DNA of 23,296 bases from CALGFH01 sp036003705 (lineage in GTDB: Bacteria; Actinomycetota; CALGFH01). A model generated the notes under the pieces. That model made no database searches. It saw only the letters and a program-made list of their open reading frames with translations, and was not told the DNA's origin. The translations under genes and the position numbers were made by a program. The DNA is taken from contig DASYSE010000039.1 of the NCBI GenBank assembly GCA_036003705.1, positions 1 through 23,296 of the forward strand, in the 5' to 3' direction. Every line of letters begins with the position of its first letter. Position 1 is the stretch's first letter. Of the stretch, positions 1 through 6,962 are shown one piece after another.

Positions 1-981
1 GCGATCGCGGCCAAGACGGCCCGCGACTCGGGCCTGCGGGTCGAGCCGAGCCGGGTCCTGGTCACCAACGGCGGCAAGCACGCCCTGTTTGAGGCCTTCG
101 CCACCCTGCTCGACCCGGGCGACGAGGTCCTGCTGCCCTCGCCCTACTGGGTCACCTATCCCGAGGCGATCTCGCTGACCGGCGCCGAGCCGGTGATCGT
201 GGAGACCGACAAGGCGACCGGCTTCCGGGTCGGGGTCGAGCAGCTGGAGGCGGCCATCACCGACCGGACCAGGCTGCTGGTGTTCGTCTCCCCCTCCAAC
301 CCGACCGGGGCCGTCTACCCCAGGGAGGAGGTGGAGGCCATCGGCCGCTGGGCGGCCGGCCACGGGCTGTGGGTGCTGACCGACGAGATCTACGAGCACC
401 TGGTCTACGGCACGGCCGAGTTCTCCTCCATGCCGGTGGTGGTGCCCGAGCTGTCCGACCGCTGCGTGGTCGTCAACGGGGTGGCCAAGACCTACGCCAT
501 GACCGGCTGGCGGGTCGGCTGGATGATCGGCCCGCCCGACGTGGTCAAGGCGGCCATCAACCTCCAGAGCCACGCCACCTCGAACGTGGCCAACGTCTCC
601 CAGGCGGCCGCCCTGGCCGCGGTCTCCGGCGACCTGGTGGCCGTGGACGAGATGCGGGCCGCCTTCGACCGGCGGCGCCGCAAGATGGTGGAGCTGCTGC
701 GGGCCATCCCGGGGGTCAGCTGTGTCGAGCCCGAGGGCGCCTTCTACGCCTTCCCGTCGCTGGAGGGGGTGCTGGGCCGGGAGCTGCGCGGCCAGAAGCC
801 GGCGACCAGCATGGAGCTGGCCGACCTGCTCCTGGAGGAGGCCAAGGTGGCGATCGTTCCCGGCGAGGCCTTCGGCGCCCCCGGCTACGCCCGCCTCTCC
901 TACGCGCTGGGCGACGACGACCTGGTCGAGGGCGTCACCCGCATGGCCAAGCTGCTGGCCGAGTCCCGCCCTAGCTCGTGA
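1..981 (+). CDS. Class I/II pyridoxal-phosphate aminotransferase (aspartate aminotransferase-like), 5' end missing
   Basis: The reading frame is open from the first base, so the start lies outside the window. 326 residues are visible, and roughly the first 65-70 residues of a usual 390-400-residue enzyme are missing. Class I signatures appear in order: a TNGGKHALFEAF cofactor-phosphate loop near residue 23, SNPTGAVY, the TDEIYEHLVYG strand carrying the PLP-contacting Asp and Tyr, the Schiff-base lysine K163 in VAKTYAMTGWRVGW, and a C-terminal arginine R298 in YARLSYALGDD that normally holds the substrate carboxylate. The family moves amino groups between amino acids and 2-oxo acids in the cytoplasm. 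Sequence alone does not fix the substrate; aspartate or a related acidic/aromatic amino acid is the usual case. The last 11 bases overlap the 3' end of the convergent Clp-N gene. Confidence 0.93.
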   Translation, partial: AIAAKTARDSGLRVEPSRVLVTNGGKHALFEAFATLLDPGDEVLLPSPYWVTYPEAISLTGAEPVIVETDKATGFRVGVEQLEAAITDRTRLLVFVSPSNPTGAVYPREEVEAIGRWAAGHGLWVLTDEIYEHLVYGTAEFSSMPVVVPELSDRCVVVNGVAKTYAMTGWRVGWMIGPPDVVKAAINLQSHATSNVANVSQAAALAAVSGDLVAVDEMRAAFDRRRRKMVELLRAIPGVSCVEPEGAFYAFPSLEGVLGRELRGQKPATSMELADLLLEEAKVAIVPGEAFGAPGYARLSYALGDDDLVEGVTRMAKLLAESRPSS

Positions 982-1906
982 CCGAGGGGTCCTGGCCCTG
1001 GTCGTCGTCCGCGGCGGCCATGGAAACCTCGACCACGGCCAGGCTGGCGCCGCCTTCCCCGTGGCTGTGGACGGTGAGCGTCAGGCTGCCGGCGTCCTCG
1101 GCCAGGCCCGGCCGGAAGGTGAGCTGGTGGATGCGGAGCAGGCGCCCGCCGCTGGAGGCGGCGCCGGCCAGCTCGTACTCCATGCCGGCGTCGTCGGTGA
1201 CCCGCCAGTCCAGATCGACCTCGGGCATGGGCGGCGCCGCCGGCGGGTCCTCGGGCAGCAGGGCGTAGCGGAGGTCGATCCAACCCGACCAGAGCTCCAG
1301 CGAGACCAGCACCAGCCGGTAGCCGTGGTGACGGCGGACGACCTCGCGGGCCAGCGGCACGACCCGGACCAGCTCGGCGGGGGCCTGCTCCTGGTAGGCG
1401 CCGGGGCCGCCGGCGACCATCGCGATCGACGGCTGGCCGATCCGGCCGCCATGCTCGCTTGGAACCGGACCGGCCGTGCTCTGGACCCGCTTGACCTCCT
1501 GTCGGACCCGGTCAGCGTCGCCGCCGAGCTCGACCAGCACCTGGGCGGCAACACCCTCGCCCTCGCGGATGAGCCCGAGCAGGATGTGCTCGGTGCCGAT
1601 GTAGTTGTGGCCGAGCTGCAACGCCTCGCGCAGCGACAGCTCCAGCACCTTCTTGGCCCTTGGGGTGAAGGGGATGTGGCTTGGCGGGTGTTCGTCGCCG
1701 CGGCCGATGATGTCCTCGACCCGCGCCCTGACGGCATCCAGCGAGATGCCGAGGGACTCCAGCGCCCTGGCCGCGACCCCGTCGCCCTCCTGGATCAGGC
1801 CGAGCAGGATGTGCTCGGTGCCGATGTAGTCGTGGTTGAGGAGCCGGGCCTCCTCCTGGGCGAGCACGACCACCCGCCTGGCCCGGTCGGTGAAACGCTC
1901 GAACAT
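971..1906 (-). CDS. Stand-alone double Clp-N domain protein with an unassigned C-terminal domain
   Basis: 311 residues. Residues 1-70 and about 76-145 are two Clp-N repeats (MFERFTDRARRVVVLAQEEA, then FTPRAKKVLELSLREA), each with the YIGTEHILLGLI helix, nearly as in the N-domain of ClpC. The AAA+ ATPase modules that normally follow are absent. After a Pro/Gly-rich linker, residues of about 175-300 form what looks like a beta-rich domain (LVLVSLELWSGWIDLRYALL; LTLTVHSHGEG) that I do not recognise. The start at 1906 is chosen over ATG 1912 because GGAAGG lies 8 nt before it and the protein then begins exactly like ClpC. Known Clp-N domains bind adaptors, substrates or arginine-phosphorylated proteins. 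A role as adaptor, decoy or sensor for Clp is inference. It is the last gene of the minus-strand cluster, 46 bp after ddl. Confidence 0.85.
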   Translation of the reverse strand: MFERFTDRARRVVVLAQEEARLLNHDYIGTEHILLGLIQEGDGVAARALESLGISLDAVRARVEDIIGRGDEHPPSHIPFTPRAKKVLELSLREALQLGHNYIGTEHILLGLIREGEGVAAQVLVELGGDADRVRQEVKRVQSTAGPVPSEHGGRIGQPSIAMVAGGPGAYQEQAPAELVRVVPLAREVVRRHHGYRLVLVSLELWSGWIDLRYALLPEDPPAAPPMPEVDLDWRVTDDAGMEYELAGAASSGGRLLRIHQLTFRPGLAEDAGSLTLTVHSHGEGGASLAVVEVSMAAADDDQGQDPSVTS

Positions 1907-1952
1907 CCACATCGCCTTCCGTGCGCGCAACCCGCGTAGCAGGGTACGCCGG

Positions 1953-3062
1953 TCAGCGCTTCCGGGCGGCGTGGCGCTCGATCGCCAGGTCGACCAGGCG
2001 GGCGACCAGGTCGGGGTAGGCGAGGCCGGAGGCGGCCCAGAGCATGGGGAACATGCTCATGGGCGTGACCCCGGGGATGGTGTTGACCTCGTTGAGCAGG
2101 ACCCGGCCGGTTGCCTCCTCGTAGAAGAAGTCGACCCTGGCCAAGCCCTCGCAGCCCAGCGCCTGGAAGGCGCGCAGCGACAGCTCCCGCACCCGGGCCC
2201 TGGCCGCGTCCGGGACCTGGGCGGGGATCTCCAGCTTCAGCGACTCGTCCAGGTACTTGGCCTCGAAGTCGTAGAACTCGTGGCTGGGGATGACCTCGCC
2301 GACCACGCTGGTCTCGGGGGCCTCGTTGCCGAGCACCCCGCACTCCAGCTCGCGAGCGACGATGCCCTGCTCGACAAGGGCCTTGCTGTCGTGGGCGAAG
2401 GCGGCGGCCAACCCGGCGGCCAGCTCGGCCGGCGTCTTGACCTTGGTGATGCCGATGGAGGAGCCGAGCCGCGACGGCTTGGTGAACACCGGGTAGGCCA
2501 GCCGCCCGGCCACCTCGGCGGCGACCCGCTCGGGATCGGCCCGCCAGTCCCGCTCGGGCACCACCAGATAGGGCGCCTGGGGCAGGCCGGCCTGGGCGAG
2601 CACGACCTTGGCCATGGCCTTGTCCATGGCCAGGGCGGAGGCCAGGACGCCGCCGCCGACGTAGGGCAGGTCGGCCAGCTCGAGCAGGCCCTGGACGGTG
2701 CCGTCCTCGCCGAAGGGGCCGTGCAGGATCGGGAACACCACGTCCACCTGGCCGACCCCCGCCGAGGCGCCTGCTGCCCCGGTGGAGCTGGCGAGGCGAC
2801 CTCGGCCGGAGGGGCCTGGGTCGGGGCGCAGGGCCACCTCGGCGCCGGCCGCCTCGACCTCCGGCAGGGTGCCGTCGGAGGCGGCCAGCTCCAGCGGCGA
2901 CCGGTCGGGCAGCAGCCACGCCCCCTGGCGGGTGATGGCGATCGGGACCACCTCGAAGCGGTCGGGGTCCAGCGCCTCCATCACCGAGCGGGCCGAGACC
3001 ACCGAGATCTGGTGCTCGGCCGAGCGGCCGCCGTACAGGATGGCCAGGCGGATCCTGGGCAT
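1953..3062 (-). CDS. ddl: D-alanine--D-alanine ligase
   Basis: 369 residues, the normal length. The enzyme joins two D-alanines with ATP to supply the end of the peptidoglycan stem peptide in the cytoplasm. The N-terminus carries the family motif LYGGRSAEHQISVVSARSV with the D-Ala1-binding glutamate (E16). The centre has the ATP-grasp lid with RLGSSIGITKV, and the C-terminus has the metal and substrate motif NEVNTIPGVTPMSMFPMLW. The omega-loop reads EFYDFEAKYL, with the Lys-Tyr pair of true D-Ala-D-Ala ligases and not the Van D-Ala-D-Lac form. The ATG lies 3 nt after the stop of the preceding cystathionine gamma-synthase gene, with GGAGGTGG upstream inside that gene, so the two are probably coupled in translation. 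Confidence 0.96.
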   Translation of the reverse strand: MPRIRLAILYGGRSAEHQISVVSARSVMEALDPDRFEVVPIAITRQGAWLLPDRSPLELAASDGTLPEVEAAGAEVALRPDPGPSGRGRLASSTGAAGASAGVGQVDVVFPILHGPFGEDGTVQGLLELADLPYVGGGVLASALAMDKAMAKVVLAQAGLPQAPYLVVPERDWRADPERVAAEVAGRLAYPVFTKPSRLGSSIGITKVKTPAELAAGLAAAFAHDSKALVEQGIVARELECGVLGNEAPETSVVGEVIPSHEFYDFEAKYLDESLKLEIPAQVPDAARARVRELSLRAFQALGCEGLARVDFFYEEATGRVLLNEVNTIPGVTPMSMFPMLWAASGLAYPDLVARLVDLAIERHAARKR

Positions 3063-3065
3063 GAC

Positions 3066-4241
3066 CTACGCCACCTCCAAGGCTTGGGTGAAGTCCTCGG
3101 CAAGGTCGACCCCGTCCTCCAGGCCGGCCGAGACCCGCACCATGCCCTCGCCGATGCCGGCCGCGGCCAGGGCGTCGGCGTCGAACTGGCGGTGCGTCGT
3201 CGACGCGGGGTGGGATACCAGCGTCTCGACCGTGCCCAGCGAGGCGGCCAGCGTGGCCACCCTGGTCGCCTCGATGAAGCGGCGGCCGGCGGCGCGGCCG
3301 CCTTCGAGGTCGAAGGAGAGCATGCCGGGGTCGCCGTCCAGCAGCTCGGCGGCCAGCCGGTAGGTCGGATGGTCGGGCAGGCCCGGCCAGTAGACGCGCG
3401 CCACCTTGGGGTGGGCGGCCAGCAGCTCGGCCAGCCGGCGGGCGTTGGCGCCGTGGCCACGCATGCGCAGGGCCAGCGTCTTGGTCCCCCGCAACACCAG
3501 CCAGGCGGCGAACGGGTCGGCCGAGGCGCCGAGCTCGATCATCGCCCGCCAGGCGACGGCGTGGTGCTCGGGCTCGGCGAACAGGGCGATCCCGCCGACC
3601 ACGTCGCTGTGGCCGCCCAGGTACTTGGTGGCCGAGTGGACCACGACGGCCGCCCCGTGCTCCAGCGGCCGGCACAGGTAGGGCGAGGCCACGGTGTTGT
3701 CCACCACCAGGGGCAGCCCGGCCGCCGCGGCGGCCTCGGCGAGGGCCGGCAGGTCGGCGACGGTCATGGTCGGGTTGGCGACCGTCTCGGCGTAGATCGC
3801 CCGTGTGGTCGGGCGCAGGGCGGCGCGGACGGCGTCGGGGTCGCCGGCGTCGACGAAGCTGACCTCGATGCCGAAACGGGGGGCGGTGTGGGCGAGCAGC
3901 GAGTAGCTGCCGCCGTAGAGGTCGCGCTGGGCGACCAGGTGGTCGCCGGCCCCGGCCAGCGACAGCAGCACGGTGGCGATCGCGCCCATGCCCGAGGCGG
4001 CGGCCAGCCCCTCGGCCGCGCCCTCCAGGTCGGCGACGGTGGCCTCCAGCGCGGCCGTTGTCGGGTTCTCGTACCGGGTGTAGACGAACCCCTGGCGCGG
4101 CTGGCGCAGGGTGTGGGCGTAGTGCTCGGCGTCGTCGAAGGCGAAGGTCGAGGTCTGCCAGATCGGCGTGGCCAGCGGCCGCTCGGCCGGCAGCGGCAGG
4201 GAGCCGGCATGGATCGCCCGGGTGGCGAAGCCCTTAGCCAT
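3066..4241 (-). CDS. Trans-sulfuration PLP enzyme (cystathionine gamma-synthase/lyase family)
   Basis: 391 residues, typical of the Cys/Met metabolism PLP family (Pfam PF01053). Visible marks: FATRAIHAG at the N-terminus, YTRYENPT (residues 54-61, contacting PLP of the neighbouring subunit), SGMGAIATVLLSL and the LYGGSYSLL strand, DNTVASPYLCRPLEHGA, and the Schiff-base lysine K206 in SATKYLGGHSD. Near the C-terminus SLGTVETLVSHPASTTHRQ and VRVSAGLED hold the substrate carboxylate. Family members make or break cystathionine, or act as methionine gamma-lyase or O-acetylhomoserine sulfhydrylase; the residues I can see do not decide between these. Its start overlaps the end of the upstream PH-like gene by 8 bp, and ddl follows 3 bp after its stop, so it belongs to the same transcript. 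Confidence 0.92.
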   Translation of the reverse strand: MAKGFATRAIHAGSLPLPAERPLATPIWQTSTFAFDDAEHYAHTLRQPRQGFVYTRYENPTTAALEATVADLEGAAEGLAAASGMGAIATVLLSLAGAGDHLVAQRDLYGGSYSLLAHTAPRFGIEVSFVDAGDPDAVRAALRPTTRAIYAETVANPTMTVADLPALAEAAAAAGLPLVVDNTVASPYLCRPLEHGAAVVVHSATKYLGGHSDVVGGIALFAEPEHHAVAWRAMIELGASADPFAAWLVLRGTKTLALRMRGHGANARRLAELLAAHPKVARVYWPGLPDHPTYRLAAELLDGDPGMLSFDLEGGRAAGRRFIEATRVATLAASLGTVETLVSHPASTTHRQFDADALAAAGIGEGMVRVSAGLEDGVDLAEDFTQALEVA

Positions 4242-4752
4242 CGCTGTTCCTCCCCGTCCGGTCGGCTTCGGTCTGGCCGGCAGGCAGGGTATCAGCCGGG
4301 GGCTGGGCTCGAGCCCCCGACCCCCCGGCAGCGGCAGCCTCGGCCCGGGCCAGGACGCGGGCGCGGAAGCGGTTGCCCTGGGCGGCGCCGCGGACGCCGC
4401 GGACCACCGTCACCCGGCCGTCGCGGGCCACCAGCCGCGTGCGGCGAGCGGACACCTCAACGGCCGACAGCTGGTCGTAGCGGTAGCGGCGGGCCCCGCC
4501 CGGCCCGTGGAGCACGACCGCCTCGTCGTCCAGCTCGGCGGCCAGCACCCTGGCCCGCAGCAGGGCGACCACCAGGCTGAACACGGCGAGGACGGCCCAC
4601 AGCAGGCTGGCCACCGAGAGGGAGGCGGCCGCGCCCGGGCTCGAATCCTCGGCCAGCAGCGAGCCGCCGAGCAGCGCCGAGGCCAACGCGGCCTCGACCA
4701 GGCCGCTGACCAGCGCATGGGTCACGCCGCCGGGCTGGAACCGCTCGGTCAC
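4234..4752 (-). CDS. Small membrane protein with PH-like domain
   Basis: 172 residues. Two hydrophobic segments (about residues 12-32 and 46-68) form a membrane hairpin, followed by a short beta-rich domain (VLAAELDDEAVVLHGPGG, YRYDQLSAVEVS, RTRLVARDGRVTVV) of the bacterial PH type, then a disordered Ala/Gly/Pro-rich tail. The start is the GTG at 4752, whose last two bases are the first two of the plsC stop TGA (GTGA overlap). The same frame runs open upstream to 6354, but that part is antisense to cofC and the acyltransferase and is not protein-like. Function is unknown. Being coupled to plsC suggests a membrane-lipid context, which is inference. Confidence 0.75.
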   Translation of the reverse strand: MTERFQPGGVTHALVSGLVEAALASALLGGSLLAEDSSPGAAASLSVASLLWAVLAVFSLVVALLRARVLAAELDDEAVVLHGPGGARRYRYDQLSAVEVSARRTRLVARDGRVTVVRGVRGAAQGNRFRARVLARAEAAAAGGSGARAQPPADTLPAGQTEADRTGRNSDG

Positions 4753-5450
4753 GTCCGGCTGGCCGCCTTGCCCTGGTACCAGTCGGGCGGGCTCCAGCCA
4801 GCCCTGGCCTCCGCGACCAACCCGGCGATCGCCTCCATCACCCGGTCCTTGGCCTGGTTGATCTCGGTCAGGGAGGCGTCGGGCGTCAGGCCGAGGTCGA
4901 TCGGCGGCCCGGCCCGCTCCACCACCCGGATCCCGCGCCGGAACGGCCCCAGCCTGCCCCGCGTGAACAGCAGATGGGCTCCCCACTGGCCCACCGGCAC
5001 CACCGGCGCACCGGTGAGGGCGGCCAGGCGGGCGACCCCGTTCTTGGCCTTCATCGGCGAGAAGTCGGGGTTGCGGGTGGTGGTGCCCTCCGGGTAGATG
5101 GCGACCGCGGCGCCCTCGCGCATGGCCGCCACCGCCTCGACCAGGGCCTGGCCGGCCCCTCGGGTCTCCCGGTAGACCGGGATCTGCCCGGCCCCCCGCA
5201 GGATCCCGCCCAGCAGCGGATTGCGGTACAGCTCCGACTTGGCCAGGAAGCGGACCTGGCGGCCGGCCGCGTCGATGAACACCCCAAGGGACAGCGGGTC
5301 GAAGTAGGAGACATGGTTGGCGGCGATGATCACCGGGCCCTGCCGGGGGATGTTGAGCAGGCCCTGGCAGTCGAGCCGCACCCAGAAACGGATCACCGGC
5401 GGCACGACGGCCTTGGCCAGGGTGTACACGGGATAACGTCGGCGGGCCAT
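4749..5450 (-). CDS. 1-acyl-sn-glycerol-3-phosphate acyltransferase family protein (PlsC-like)
   Basis: 233 residues. The PlsC family transfers an acyl chain to lysophosphatidic acid or a related lipid at the inner face of the membrane. The catalytic HX4D motif is NHVSYFD (H46, D51). The second block is near RFLAKSEL, the third is YPEGTTTRNPDFS with the glycerol-phosphate-binding EGT, and the fourth is APVVPVGQWG. The N-terminal part (about residues 11-24) is hydrophobic enough to sit in the membrane. ATG 5450 is supported by a -10 box 8 nt upstream, giving a leaderless message. It is first in the minus-strand cluster plsC, PH-like, cystathionine gamma-synthase, ddl, Clp-N. The acceptor could be another lysolipid. 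Confidence 0.9.
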   Translation of the reverse strand: MARRRYPVYTLAKAVVPPVIRFWVRLDCQGLLNIPRQGPVIIAANHVSYFDPLSLGVFIDAAGRQVRFLAKSELYRNPLLGGILRGAGQIPVYRETRGAGQALVEAVAAMREGAAVAIYPEGTTTRNPDFSPMKAKNGVARLAALTGAPVVPVGQWGAHLLFTRGRLGPFRRGIRVVERAGPPIDLGLTPDASLTEINQAKDRVMEAIAGLVAEARAGWSPPDWYQGKAASRT

Positions 5451-5476
5451 GTCGGCGCATAGTACCGTTGCCGGCG
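5451..5476. promoter_or_regulatory. 26-bp divergent promoter region between plsC and cofC
   Basis: Only 26 bp separate the two ATG codons. On the minus strand TACTAT (5464-5459) is a good -10 box ending 8 nt before the plsC ATG, the spacing of leaderless actinobacterial genes. On the plus strand the same bases give CATAGT (5458-5463), a weaker -10, placing a start about 7 nt upstream of the cofC ATG. The two boxes overlap, so one AT-rich patch may serve both directions. No ribosome-binding site precedes either gene. Start sites are predicted, not measured. Confidence 0.5.
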
Positions 5477-6124
5477 ATGCCTGTTCCGCTTGTCCCGGTG
5501 AAGGCCCTTGCCCAGGCGAAGGGCCGGCTGGCCCCCCTGCTGGCGCCGCTGCAGCGGCGCCTGCTCGCCATCGCCATGTTCGAGGACGTGGTCGCCGCCC
5601 TGCAGGCGGTCCCGGCCCTTGACGCCCCGGTGGTGGTCTCCCCCGACCGTGAGGTGTGGCGGCGGGCCGACGCCATGGGCTGCCGCGTGGTCGAGGAACC
5701 TCCGGGCGCCCACGACCTCAACGGCGCCCTCGCCGCGGCAGCGGCCAGCCTGCGCGGCCGGGACCCGTTGCTGGTGGTGGCGGCCGACCTGCCGCTGGCC
5801 TCGGCGGCTGGGCTGGAACGGGTGCTGGAGGCCGCGCGGGCGCCGGTCGCGGTGGTCCCGAGCCACCACGGCGACGGCACCAACGTGCTCGCCTGGCGCG
5901 ACCCGGCGTCGTTCGCGCCCAGCTTCGGCCCGGACTCCGCCGCCCGCCACCTGACCGTACCCGGCGCCGTGCGGGTCGACGAGCCGGGGCTGGCCCTGGA
6001 CGTCGACACCGCCGACGACCTCCGCCTGGTCGCCGAGCGCCTCGACCCGGCATTGGTGACCGCCCGCCGCTTGCGCGACCTCGGTATGCTCAGCCAGCGA
6101 TCGGATCGACCGGAGGAGGCGTGA
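5477..6124 (+). CDS. cofC: CofC/FbiD guanylyltransferase of coenzyme F420 biosynthesis
   Basis: 215 residues. The family (2-phospho-L-lactate guanylyltransferase; phosphoenolpyruvate guanylyltransferase FbiD in actinobacteria) makes the activated side-chain precursor that FbiA joins to Fo. The protein has the nucleotidyltransferase fold: PVKALAQAKGRLAPLL at the N-terminus (GTP and phosphate binding), LVVAADLPLAS with the metal-binding Asp in the middle, then SHHGDGTNVLAW, FGPDSAARHL and LALDVDTADDL as in CofC proteins. The start is taken as ATG 5477. A TTG at 5468 is in frame but lies almost at the predicted transcription start and adds only three residues. The stop shares one base with the start of the next gene. 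No other F420 gene is in the window. Confidence 0.92.
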   Translation: MPVPLVPVKALAQAKGRLAPLLAPLQRRLLAIAMFEDVVAALQAVPALDAPVVVSPDREVWRRADAMGCRVVEEPPGAHDLNGALAAAAASLRGRDPLLVVAADLPLASAAGLERVLEAARAPVAVVPSHHGDGTNVLAWRDPASFAPSFGPDSAARHLTVPGAVRVDEPGLALDVDTADDLRLVAERLDPALVTARRLRDLGMLSQRSDRPEEA

Positions 6125-6342
6125 TGCTGCAGGGCACCGTGAAGAGCTTCGACCCGCAGACCAAGGCGGCGGTCGTGCTCACCGACGGCCGCGTCGAGTA
6201 CGACGTCCCGCCGGAGGCGTTCCGTGGCTCGGGCCTGCGCAAGCTCACCCTCGGCCAGCGGGTGAAGTTCCGGGTCGAGGGTGAGGGAGACGGCGCCCGC
6301 GTCACCTACGTCAACATCCTCACCCTGCCCGACCCCGTCTGA
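6124..6342 (+). CDS. Small cold-shock-domain-like protein with altered RNA-binding motifs
   Basis: 72 residues, the size of a CspA-type cold-shock protein. The sequence follows that fold: MLQGTVKSFD, TKAAVVLTDGRVEYDVPPEA, then LTLGQRVKFRVEGEG and VTYVNIL. The two nucleic-acid-binding motifs are changed. The RNP1 position (usually KGFGFI) reads KAAVVL and RNP2 (usually VFVHF) reads EYDVP, so the aromatic stacking residues are missing. The start is ATG 6124 in TGATG with the cofC stop, preceded by a strong GGAGGAGG; a GTG one codon upstream is possible. It is very probably translated together with cofC. Whether it binds RNA at all is open. Confidence 0.75.
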   Translation: MLQGTVKSFDPQTKAAVVLTDGRVEYDVPPEAFRGSGLRKLTLGQRVKFRVEGEGDGARVTYVNILTLPDPV

Positions 6343-6354
6343 GAGGGAAAGCAC

Positions 6355-6380
6355 CGAGGCCCCGCCGGAGCGGGGCCTCG
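6355..6380. terminator. Bidirectional hairpin between convergent cold-shock-like and HU genes
   Basis: An 11-bp perfect GC-rich stem (CGAGGCCCCGC pairing with GCGGGGCCTCG) closes a CGGA tetraloop. It sits 12 bp after the stop of the plus-strand gene and 16 bp after the stop of the minus-strand HU gene. There is no clear T-tract, as is common for actinobacterial hairpin terminators. Its symmetry suits termination from both sides. Confidence 0.8.
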
Positions 6381-6396
6381 TCGCTGTTGCGGGTGC

Positions 6397-6888
6397 CTAC
6401 TTCTTCTTGCCGCTCTTGGCCTTGCCACGGGAGGCCTTGACGGCGGCCTTGGGGGCGCTGTTCCTGGACGCGGACGCCCTCGAGGCGCTGGCCTTGGGCG
6501 CCGCCGCCCTGGAGGTGCTGGCCCTGGACGTGCTCGCCCTGGAGGTGCTGGCCACCCTGGAGGTGCTGGCCTTGGCGATGGACTTGACCGGCGTGAGCTT
6601 GGGCGCGGTCGCCCGGCCGCTCACGATGTCCTTGAAGCCCTGCCCGGCCCGGAACCGCGGGACCTTGGTGGCCTTCACCTTGACCGGCGCGCCGCTGCGC
6701 GGGTTGCGGGCGGTGCGGGCCTTGCGGTCCTGCCGCTCGAAGGTCCCGAAGCCGACCAGCGAAACGCGGTCGCCCTTCTTGACGGCGACCTGGGTGTGCT
6801 GGATCAGGCTGCCGAGCACCCTGTCGACGTCGGTACGCGACACCGAGGTGTGCTTCTGAATCGCGTCGACGAGTTCCTTGCGGTTCAA
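6397..6888 (-). CDS. hupB: HU/HupB-type nucleoid protein with long Ser/Arg/Lys-rich tail
   Basis: 163 residues. Residues 1 to about 95 form a complete HU domain (MNRKELVDAIQKHT, KKGDRVSLVGFGTFE, the beta-arm with ARNPRSG, and VPRFRAGQGFKDIV). HU dimers bend and compact DNA. Residues of about 97-163 are a low-complexity tail, as in mycobacterial HupB and Streptomyces HupS. It is built from STSRA/SASRA units ending in lysines, where HupB has PAKK-type repeats. The start codon is TTG (6888-6886), fixed by a perfect AAGGAGG 5 nt upstream and by the usual HU N-terminus; no other start is near. It is transcribed alone from a strong-looking promoter and ends at a hairpin shared with the gene opposite. 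Confidence 0.95.
   Translation of the reverse strand: MNRKELVDAIQKHTSVSRTDVDRVLGSLIQHTQVAVKKGDRVSLVGFGTFERQDRKARTARNPRSGAPVKVKATKVPRFRAGQGFKDIVSGRATAPKLTPVKSIAKASTSRVASTSRASTSRASTSRAAAPKASASRASASRNSAPKAAVKASRGKAKSGKKK
6506..6568. repeat. Tandem 15-bp units in the HU tail coding region
   Basis: Four copies of a 15-base unit close to gccctggaggtgctg follow one another at 6506-6520, 6521-6535, 6536-6550 and 6554-6568, the last after a 3-base insert. On the coding strand they encode the Ser-Thr-Ser-Arg-Ala/Val blocks of the tail. Near-identical DNA units suggest that tail length changes by slippage or unequal crossing-over. Confidence 0.75.
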
Positions 6889-6893
6889 CTGCG

Positions 6894-6900
6894 CCTCCTT
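6894..6900 (-). promoter_or_regulatory. Ribosome-binding site deciding the TTG start of HU
   Basis: AAGGAGG on the minus strand, a full match to the 16S anti-Shine-Dalgarno, is 5 nt before the TTG at 6888. It fixes a rare start codon for a normally abundant protein. Confidence 0.85.
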
Positions 6901-6962
6901 GCTTGAGGGGAATTCCCCCGTCGGACCGGACCCCCATTAGCCCCGTCCCCCTTCGGCCGAGC

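Noticed and set aside
1836..4580. 914-codon plus-strand frame opposite ddl and the cystathionine gamma-synthase gene
   Set aside because: Antisense to two certain genes; Gly/Val/Gln-rich and without domains.
5468..5476. Alternative TTG start three codons upstream of cofC
   Set aside because: It would fall at the predicted transcription start and has no ribosome-binding site; the ATG at 5477 gives the usual CofC N-terminus.
4234..6354. A 706-codon open frame on the minus strand
   Set aside because: Only its last 172 codons (from GTG 4752) look like protein. The rest is antisense to cofC and overlaps plsC, with low-complexity Arg/Ser/Ala content typical of a GC-rich shadow frame.
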